From NCBI GenBank assembly GCA_017302455.1, contig JAFLDO010000046.1:1-33277 (forward strand): a stretch of 33,277 nt of DNA. The letters are read 5' to 3'. Shown here in pieces: positions 27,442 to 33,277 of the stretch. Position numbers and translations under genes: made by a program. Within the stretch, counting starts at the first letter, position 1. Each line of letters begins with the position of its first letter. A model generated the notes under the pieces. That model had not been told where the DNA came from and ran no database searches. It was given only the letters and a program-made list of their open reading frames with translations. Origin of the DNA: Accumulibacter sp. GTDB lineage: Bacteria > Pseudomonadota > Gammaproteobacteria > Burkholderiales > Rhodocyclaceae.

Positions 27442-28224
27442 CTAAGCGGTCTTCAGGCTGTTGGCCAGGCGAACGTAGTCGTCAACCGACAGGTCCTCGG
27501 CCCGACAAGTCGGGGAGACGCCGAACTCGGCGAGACGCGCCTCCCCGACCAGGCTCTTCAGACTGTTGCGCAGCATCTTGCGGCGCTGCGCAAAGGCCGT
27601 GGCGACCACTGCCGCGAACTGCGCCTCGTCGTCCGCCGCCAGGTCTCCGGCGAGCCGAGGAATCAGGCGAACTACCGCCGAGTGTACCCTTGGCGGGGGA
27701 TTGAACGACTCGGGGGGCACCTCGAGCAGCCATTCCATCACGAAGCGATACTGCAGCATCACCGACAGCCTGCCGAAGTCACCACTGCCCGGCGCCGCTA
27801 CCATGCGCTCAACGACTTCCCTTTGCAGCATGAAGTGCATGTCGCGCACGCCGTCGCCGAAACCGGCAAGATGAAAGAGCAGCGGCGTCGAAATGTTATA
27901 GGGGAGATTGCCGACGATCCGCAGCTTGGCCCCGGCCTCGGCCGCCAGGCGTCCGAAGTCGAACGCCAGCGCATCGCCGGCGTGAATGCTCAGCCTCTCC
28001 GCCGAATACGCCGCGCGCAGCCGGGCGACCATGTCGCGGTCGATCTCGACCACATGCAGGTGATCGAGCCGCCTCAACAGCGGGTCGGTCAGCGCCGCCA
28101 GCCCCGGACCGATCTCGACCACCAGGTCGCGGCGCTGCACCGCGACGAGATCGACGATGCTGTCGATGATCTGTCGATCGACCAGGAAGTGCTGGCCAAA
28201 GCGCTTGCGCGCGACATGCGGCAT
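27442..28224 (-). CDS. rsmA: 16S rRNA dimethyladenosine transferase (RsmA/KsgA)
   Basis: A 260-residue SAM-dependent enzyme that dimethylates A1518 and A1519 of 16S rRNA during 30S maturation. It starts MPHVARKRFGQHFLVD, the SAM motif I EIGPGLAAL is at residues 37-45, the acidic residue VVEIDRD follows, and the catalytic NLPY motif is at residues 106-109 (IVGNLPYNISTPLLF). The C-terminal helical domain has FAQRRKMLRNSLK, typical of KsgA. ATG at 28224 has GAGG upstream. It begins eight bp after the pdxA stop, the usual lptD-surA-pdxA-rsmA order, and its end abuts the stem-loop. Confidence 0.97.
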   Translation of the reverse strand: MPHVARKRFGQHFLVDRQIIDSIVDLVAVQRRDLVVEIGPGLAALTDPLLRRLDHLHVVEIDRDMVARLRAAYSAERLSIHAGDALAFDFGRLAAEAGAKLRIVGNLPYNISTPLLFHLAGFGDGVRDMHFMLQREVVERMVAAPGSGDFGRLSVMLQYRFVMEWLLEVPPESFNPPPRVHSAVVRLIPRLAGDLAADDEAQFAAVVATAFAQRRKMLRNSLKSLVGEARLAEFGVSPTCRAEDLSVDDYVRLANSLKTA

Positions 28225-28232
28225 GCTCCGCC

Positions 28233-29246
28233 TCAGATCCCGCCGCCGGCGCGCGCCGCCATCTCGATCGCCTGCTCGACGGCAACGAAAAGGCTGCCGG
28301 GATCGGCTTTGCCGCTACCTGCCAGATCGAGCGCGGTTCCGTGATCGACCGAGGTGCGGATGATCGGCAGACCCAGGGTAACGTTGATGCCGTGACCGAA
28401 ACTCGCATACTTGAGGGCCGTCAGACCCTGATCGTGGTACATGGCCAGAACGCAGTCACCCCTTGCCAATACCGAAGGAGAAAACATCGTATCGGCCGGC
28501 AGCGGCCCAAGCAGTGTCATCCCGGCCTCTGCACGCAGACGTTCGAGCACCGGCGAAATGACGTCGATTTCTTCGTGGCCCAAATAGCCGCCCTCGCCGG
28601 CATGCGGATTGAGACCGGCGACCAGAATACGCGGCTGCGCTATACCGTACTTCTTCCCCATCTCGCAGTGCAGGATGCGCAGCGTTTCTTCAACCGCAGC
28701 GCAGGTCACGGCAGCCGGCACATCGCGAAGCGGCAGATGCGTCGTCACCAGAGCTACCCGTAGCCCACCGCCAGCCAACATCATCACCACACGGGGCGTT
28801 GCCGTATGTTCCGCCAGGTACTCCGTATGTCCCGTGAAGGGAATGCCGGCATCGTTGATCACCCCTTTGTGGACCGGTGCGGTAACCATCGCGGCAAACT
28901 CACCACTCCGGCAACCGGCGAGCGCCCGATCAAGCAAGGCCAGCACGTAGCGCGCATTGGCCGGATCCAGCAGACCGGGACAAGCCCTGGCGGCCAGCGG
29001 CAGATGGATGACGTCGAGGACACCGGCTTGCGGCGAACTGGCGGGATGCCAGTCGCGGAAAACGACGGACAGATTCAGCGCCGCAGCGGTCTCGACCAGC
29101 AAGGAACGATCGGCGAGGACGACGAGCCGCGCCGGCAACGGCTGCGCGCGCACGCGCTCAAGCAGGCGCAGACAGATCTCTGGGCCAACGCCGGCCGGCT
29201 CGCCGCTCGTGATGGCAATGGCCGGCAACGGCCCATGGTGGCTCAA
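28233..29246 (-). CDS. pdxA: 4-hydroxythreonine-4-phosphate dehydrogenase
   Basis: A 337-residue NAD-dependent, metal-requiring enzyme of pyridoxal phosphate biosynthesis. Typical parts: LPAIAITSGEPAGVGPEI, the metal/substrate region MVTAPVHKGVIN and GIPFTGHTEYLAE, VALVTTHLPLRDVP, the sequence VAGLNPHAGEGGYLGHEE, and LAMYHDQGLTALKYASFGHG with the third metal His, then RTSVDHGTALDLAG. The likely start is a TTG at 29246 that overlaps the surA TGA (TTGA), because no in-frame ATG gives the family N-terminus; a second TTG at residue 7 is possible. The overlap implies translational coupling. Length is normal. Confidence 0.96.
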   Translation of the reverse strand: MSHHGPLPAIAITSGEPAGVGPEICLRLLERVRAQPLPARLVVLADRSLLVETAAALNLSVVFRDWHPASSPQAGVLDVIHLPLAARACPGLLDPANARYVLALLDRALAGCRSGEFAAMVTAPVHKGVINDAGIPFTGHTEYLAEHTATPRVVMMLAGGGLRVALVTTHLPLRDVPAAVTCAAVEETLRILHCEMGKKYGIAQPRILVAGLNPHAGEGGYLGHEEIDVISPVLERLRAEAGMTLLGPLPADTMFSPSVLARGDCVLAMYHDQGLTALKYASFGHGINVTLGLPIIRTSVDHGTALDLAGSGKADPGSLFVAVEQAIEMAARAGGGI

Positions 29247-30553
29247 CGCTCGTCCAGCCGGAGTTCGACGTAGGCCCGGTCGCGCGTCTGGCGCAGCCAG
29301 TCCTGATAGGCCTCGTCACGCTTGCGTTCGCGCAGCACCTGCCGTGCGCCGGCGCGTTGGCGGTCACTCGAAACATCCTGGACGCGCCTTTCGAGGACCT
29401 CGATGAGATGAAAGCCGAACGGCGACTGAACCGGCTCACTCACCTCACCAGGCGCCAGGAGATTCATCGCCCGCTCGAACTCGGGAACCGTATCGCCAGG
29501 GTAGACCCAGCCCAGGTCGCCTCCCTTGGTCGCTGAGCCGTCCTGCGAAAAAAGCTTGGCCAACTCGGCAAAGCTCTCCCCGTGCTTGATCCGTTCGCGC
29601 AGACCCTCGAGTTTGTGCCGCGCTTCGGATTCGGAGACGACTTCGTTAACCTTGATCAGGATGTGGCGTGCGTGCGTCTGCTGCACTGCCGCCAGCGTGC
29701 CGCCACCGCGCTTGGCCACCAGCTTGATCAGATGGAAGCCGTTCGAGCTGCGCAGCAGCGGCGACACTTCGCCAACCTTCAGCGTGGCAGCGGCCTCGGC
29801 AAAGAGCGGCGGCAGGCGATCGAGCGAACGCCAGCCGAGATCGCCGCCTTTGAGACCATCGGGGGCGTCCGAATAGGCGGCAGCGAGCTGCGCGAACTCC
29901 TCACCCTTGCGTACACGTTCGGCCACCTGCTCGCCCTTGGCACGAAGCTTCTGGATCTGCTCCGGACTCGCCGACTCGGGAGAACGGAGCAGGATGTGCG
30001 CCAGATTAAATTCCTCAACCGCGCCGCCTTGTCCCGACGCACCGGCCAGATAGTTGTCGATTTCGCCTTCCGAAATGAAGATCTTGCTCTCCACTTCGCG
30101 TTCGCGCACACGTGCGATCGTCATTTCCCCGCGAATCTCCTCGCGAAAACTCGCGAACGCAATCCCGTCCTTTTCCAGCGCTGCACGGAACTGGGCCAGC
30201 GACATCTTGTTGCCGGCCGCAATGCGCTGCAGCGCCTGCTCGAGTTGCGCATCGTCCACGCGCACACCCATGTCGCGCGCCTGCTGCAGCTGCACCTTGT
30301 CGATGACCAGGCGTTCGAGCATCTGTCTTTCGAGCACGTCGCGCGGCGGCAATTGCGTTCCCTGTCGCTGCAACTGCGCCAGCGCGCCATCAAGGCGAGT
30401 ACGCAGTTCGTGCAACGTGATCACCTCGTCATTGACCACGGCAACGATACGATCGACAGGGATCGGCTGAGCGAGGGGTCGAGAAGCGGTCTGCGCCAGC
30501 ACCACCCCGACCAGACAGGACATGAGCAGCATGCCGCGAAGGAGAAGTATCAT
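29243..30553 (-). CDS. surA: Periplasmic chaperone SurA (parvulin-type PPIase)
   Basis: A 436-residue chaperone for outer-membrane proteins, including LptD. It has a signal peptide (residues 1 to about 23, LRGMLLMSCLVGVVLAQTA), the SurA N-domain (IPVDRIVAVVNDEVITLHEL), two PpiC parvulin domains at about residues 182-282 (FNLAHILLRSP to FHLIKLV) and 293-390 (THARHILIKV to FHLIEVL), and the C-terminal helix (DEAYQDWLRQTRDRAYVELR). ATG at 30553 was chosen because the signal peptide starts there; the open frame upstream overlaps lptD. The distance to the lptD stop is seven bases, so they are cotranscribed. Its stop overlaps the pdxA start. Confidence 0.95.
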   Translation of the reverse strand: MILLLRGMLLMSCLVGVVLAQTASRPLAQPIPVDRIVAVVNDEVITLHELRTRLDGALAQLQRQGTQLPPRDVLERQMLERLVIDKVQLQQARDMGVRVDDAQLEQALQRIAAGNKMSLAQFRAALEKDGIAFASFREEIRGEMTIARVREREVESKIFISEGEIDNYLAGASGQGGAVEEFNLAHILLRSPESASPEQIQKLRAKGEQVAERVRKGEEFAQLAAAYSDAPDGLKGGDLGWRSLDRLPPLFAEAAATLKVGEVSPLLRSSNGFHLIKLVAKRGGGTLAAVQQTHARHILIKVNEVVSESEARHKLEGLRERIKHGESFAELAKLFSQDGSATKGGDLGWVYPGDTVPEFERAMNLLAPGEVSEPVQSPFGFHLIEVLERRVQDVSSDRQRAGARQVLRERKRDEAYQDWLRQTRDRAYVELRLDER

Positions 30554-30560
30554 CTTGAAC

Positions 30561-33277
30561 CTACTGTTCCGCCAAGCCCTGATCAGCCATCGGCCGCGCC
30601 AGGCTGTAGCCGGGAATCCTCCGCTGCAGCACACTCAGCGGACTTGAGCCAACGCGCCCCAGATCGCTCAACTCGAGTTGCACGAAAAACTGCGTGACCG
30701 AGTCTGCCTGGGTCGTCTGGATGCGGTGACCCACCGCACGCACGGCCCAGCAGCCGGCGTTGTACTCGAGACCGCCAATGATCTCGACGGGAGTACCACC
30801 GGTGCTGGTAACGCTGGTCGTTGTGCCACTGCCGGATGTGTCGTTCTTGAAGGCGTACGTGTAGCGACCAAGCGCCTGCCAGCGGCTGCTGATCGGCCAC
30901 TGGCCGGACAGGTCGAACTCGTTGATCGGCGTTGCGGCGTCGATGTTGTACCGGTAGGAGGCATTTAGCACCTTGCCCGGCCCCGGCAGGTAACGTGCGC
31001 CGACCGCGTAGCGCTGAAAGTCCTGATCGCCGAGGTCGTACTGCAGCGCCGCGTCCAGGTACACCTTCGGCAGCACCTGGCCACTGAAGGCAGCCAGGAA
31101 GTCGGACTTGTCCCACTTGCGGGTGGTCGTGCCCGGCAGTACCACCCTGTCGTCAGTGAAGTAGAAAATTTGCCCGATCATTCCGCGCATGATCTCGCCG
31201 CCGTTCGACGGATCGATCAGACGCGACGACACTGCAGCCGTCACCTGATTGGCGTTGTTGATGCGATCCCAGCCGGAAAACTGGTTGTCGGCAAAAATCT
31301 GCGCAAAGTTGAAGTCCGCCAGCGCCGTATCGAAAATTGGAATGTCGTTCTGGTTCTTGTACGGAATGTTCAGGTAGAAGAGGCGCGGTTCGAGAGTCTG
31401 CGTGTAGTCACGACCGAACCAGTTGCTGGGCCGCTCGAACGTCATTCCTGAGTCAACGCTGAAGATCGGCAGCGTGCGATTGATCGAGTTGGGCAGCACA
31501 CTGCCGGCAACGGGATCCGACAAGGAGTAGTGCGTGACATTGACACCCACCCGCGGTATCACGTACCACCCCGGCGTCACGAAGGGCAGGGAAACCTGCG
31601 GCTGCGCTACGGTGCGTTGTCCTTCGACCTGGTTCGTATTCGGACTGACGAACGAGGTATATTGTCCGAAAAAGGCGCTGTCGGTGAAGTACAGATCCGG
31701 CTGCCGCGCATTGACGGTGATCTGCGGCAACAGGCGATAAGGCTTGGTGACCGGGTTCTGCGGGTCGGGCTGCAGCGTCTGGTAGGTCTGCACATTGGCC
31801 GTCGCCGTCCACCACCCGGCGCCGCCATATGACAACATGCCCTGCTGCAAGAGTTGCGTCTTCGAAGTACTGGAGATCTGACTCGACAGGTCGGTGTAGT
31901 AGTCGTTGTCCGATACCCGGTTGTAGTTGACGAGCCCGGAGAAACCGTTGGCCATGGTCTGGCTATGCGACAGGGCGACCCCCCAGCGATCGATCTTGGC
32001 TTCCCGGTCGTTCGGCAGGTATTCGACCACATCCGTGCCGCTGTAGGTTCCGCCATACGCGGCGTTGAGATAGCGGAACTCGGTACCGAGCTGTATCCCG
32101 CGCTTGGTCAGAATCCGCGGCTCGATGGTCGCGTCCATGTTCGGCGCGATGTTCCAGTAGTACGGCACCCTGACCTCGACCCCACTGTCGCTGGTCGATC
32201 CATAGGAAGGCGTCAGGAAACCCGACTTGCGCTCGTTGTTGAGCGAAAACGACACCCAGGGCGAATGGAGGATCGGCACACCGAGAAAGTGGATGGTCGC
32301 ATCATGGCCCGTGGCAATGTCATTGTCGTAGTCGAGTTTCAAGTCGGCAGCGCTCAGGTGCCAATCGTCGTTACCCGGCTTGCAGGTCGTATAGGTTGCG
32401 GAAGTCAGAAGAAACTGATTCTCACCTTCGAGGTCGATGCGCTCCGCCTCACCACGCCCCTCAGTGACTTCGTTGTCCGGTTTCTTGAGCTTGACCCGGG
32501 TCTGCCCCGGCTTGATGGCCATCACCCGTGGCGCGGCGAAACCCGTGTTCGGCTCGTCGCCCGACTGCGGCACCTCCCAGCGCGGGTCGGCCAACCCACC
32601 CGCCGGTACCCCCGACTGCCGTTTCAGGAAATACGACGCCTGCTCGACGAAGCCGACCTGATCCTCGATCTTGAGGCGCATCTTGGGACCCGCAATGACA
32701 TCGTCGCCCTGCTGGAGGCGGGCGCTACCGACCGCTTCGACCTCGTCTTCGACCGGCCAATAGGTCAGTCGATCGCCGGTCAACACGGTACCCACCTTGC
32801 GCAACTCCGCATCGCCATCAGCGACGAGTTCCCGATCGACGACACCGGAAAGCCGCTGGGCACTCAGGAACGCCGGTCGCGGCACACTGCCCTCCTTCGG
32901 CGGAGGCACCATCGTCCTGGCCATCCGCAACAACAGGGGCAGGTCATCGGACATCGCCTGTTCAGCCCCGGCCAGCGCGGCGGCCGGCGGCTCGACGCGC
33001 GCCGCGACCGCTGAGTCGACCGGCAGCGTCTGGAGCTCAGCGGGTGCGGGCGGCGAATCCGGCTGACGCGCCTGCGGCGTGGGCGAAGGCGGACTCCCGG
33101 GCGAAGCCGAGGCGGCCGGCGCAGCGCTGCCGATTGACGGCTTGGCTACCGCAGATTCCGCCTGTGCCGGAGGCGTCGCGGCCCTTGGCGTCTGCTGCGG
33201 CTGCGCCACGGTGGCTGGCTCCGCCGCTGGTCGGGCTGTAACGGCTGGCGGTGGCGCTTGTTGAACGACCGCTGCCG
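30561..33277 (-). CDS. lptD: LPS-assembly protein LptD, 5' end outside the window
   Basis: Outer-membrane LPS translocon subunit; about 905 codons are seen and the frame stays open to the right edge, so the start and signal peptide are missing. The first about 120 visible residues are a Pro/Ala/Gln-rich low-complexity stretch. The OstA/LptA-like jellyroll follows (GVVDRELVADGDAELRKVGT, GDRLTYWP, VEAVGSARLQQGDD), then the barrel domain with IHFLGVPILHSPWVSFSLN, RKSGFLTPSYGSTS and the C-terminal strands ending LARPMADQGLAEQ. Only two cysteines are visible in the mature part (TYTTCKPGNDDW and NAGCWAVR), matching the E. coli Cys173-Cys725 pair that joins the domains. It precedes surA by seven bp. 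Confidence 0.95.
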   Translation of the reverse strand, partial: AAVVQQAPPPAVTARPAAEPATVAQPQQTPRAATPPAQAESAVAKPSIGSAAPAASASPGSPPSPTPQARQPDSPPAPAELQTLPVDSAVAARVEPPAAALAGAEQAMSDDLPLLLRMARTMVPPPKEGSVPRPAFLSAQRLSGVVDRELVADGDAELRKVGTVLTGDRLTYWPVEDEVEAVGSARLQQGDDVIAGPKMRLKIEDQVGFVEQASYFLKRQSGVPAGGLADPRWEVPQSGDEPNTGFAAPRVMAIKPGQTRVKLKKPDNEVTEGRGEAERIDLEGENQFLLTSATYTTCKPGNDDWHLSAADLKLDYDNDIATGHDATIHFLGVPILHSPWVSFSLNNERKSGFLTPSYGSTSDSGVEVRVPYYWNIAPNMDATIEPRILTKRGIQLGTEFRYLNAAYGGTYSGTDVVEYLPNDREAKIDRWGVALSHSQTMANGFSGLVNYNRVSDNDYYTDLSSQISSTSKTQLLQQGMLSYGGAGWWTATANVQTYQTLQPDPQNPVTKPYRLLPQITVNARQPDLYFTDSAFFGQYTSFVSPNTNQVEGQRTVAQPQVSLPFVTPGWYVIPRVGVNVTHYSLSDPVAGSVLPNSINRTLPIFSVDSGMTFERPSNWFGRDYTQTLEPRLFYLNIPYKNQNDIPIFDTALADFNFAQIFADNQFSGWDRINNANQVTAAVSSRLIDPSNGGEIMRGMIGQIFYFTDDRVVLPGTTTRKWDKSDFLAAFSGQVLPKVYLDAALQYDLGDQDFQRYAVGARYLPGPGKVLNASYRYNIDAATPINEFDLSGQWPISSRWQALGRYTYAFKNDTSGSGTTTSVTSTGGTPVEIIGGLEYNAGCWAVRAVGHRIQTTQADSVTQFFVQLELSDLGRVGSSPLSVLQRRIPGYSLARPMADQGLAEQ

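Overview
The window is high-GC proteobacterial DNA. The gene families and their order fit a betaproteobacterium of the Rhodocyclales, possibly close to Candidatus Accumulibacter: an EpsD-E-F-G/exosortase B polysaccharide locus, form II RubisCO with CbbQ/CbbO, a tkt-gap-pyk-fba cluster, and lptD-surA-pdxA-rsmA. The order-level assignment is inference from gene content; no rRNA or other phylogenetic marker was tested.

Layout: (1) Positions 1-2390 are an accessory, scarred region on the minus strand. It holds a possible transposase start at the edge, a frameshifted AlbA_2/GHKL-type ATP-binding protein, a small membrane protein and a DUF4160/DUF2442 pair of toxin-antitoxin type. (2) Positions 2387-7620, minus strand, hold an exopolysaccharide operon epsD-epsE-epsF-epsG that runs into an exosortase B gene of which only the N-terminal third remains. 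A good sigma70-like promoter lies about 230 nt before epsD. (3) Positions 7778-12803, minus strand, hold cbbM-cbbQ-cbbO, preceded by a cbbY (HAD phosphatase) remnant. (4) A 261-bp AT-rich divergent control region with an 11-bp perfect inverted repeat separates this from (5) tkt-gap-pyk-fba on the plus strand (13065-19172). No pgk lies between gap and pyk, where a terminator and about 425 gene-free bases are found instead. (6) Positions 19237-27393, plus strand, are housekeeping and small conserved genes: DUF3422, purC, DUF2189, prlC, a DUF4124-glutaredoxin protein, DUF2934, xth, a Crp/Fnr regulator and DUF2892. (7) Positions 27442-33277, minus strand, are the conserved lptD-surA-pdxA-rsmA operon, with lptD running off the right edge.

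How the genes work together: CbbM fixes CO2 and CbbQ/CbbO reactivate inhibited RubisCO. Transketolase, GAPDH and aldolase supply the regenerative Calvin cycle and also glycolysis, with pyruvate kinase. EpsD-G form the export and chain-length-control part of a Wzx/Wzy-type polysaccharide system that normally accompanies exosortase B and PEP-CTERM protein sorting; here the sorting enzyme is broken. LptD and SurA build the outer membrane.

The observations most worth following are the truncated exosortase B locus with its chimeric tail, an MshEN-like (potential c-di-GMP-binding) domain on the EpsG kinase, the CRP-type operator centred at about -41.5 before the DUF2892 gene next to a cysteine-containing Crp/Fnr regulator, the decayed cbbY, and the missing pgk. 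I did not find a clearly new multi-gene system.
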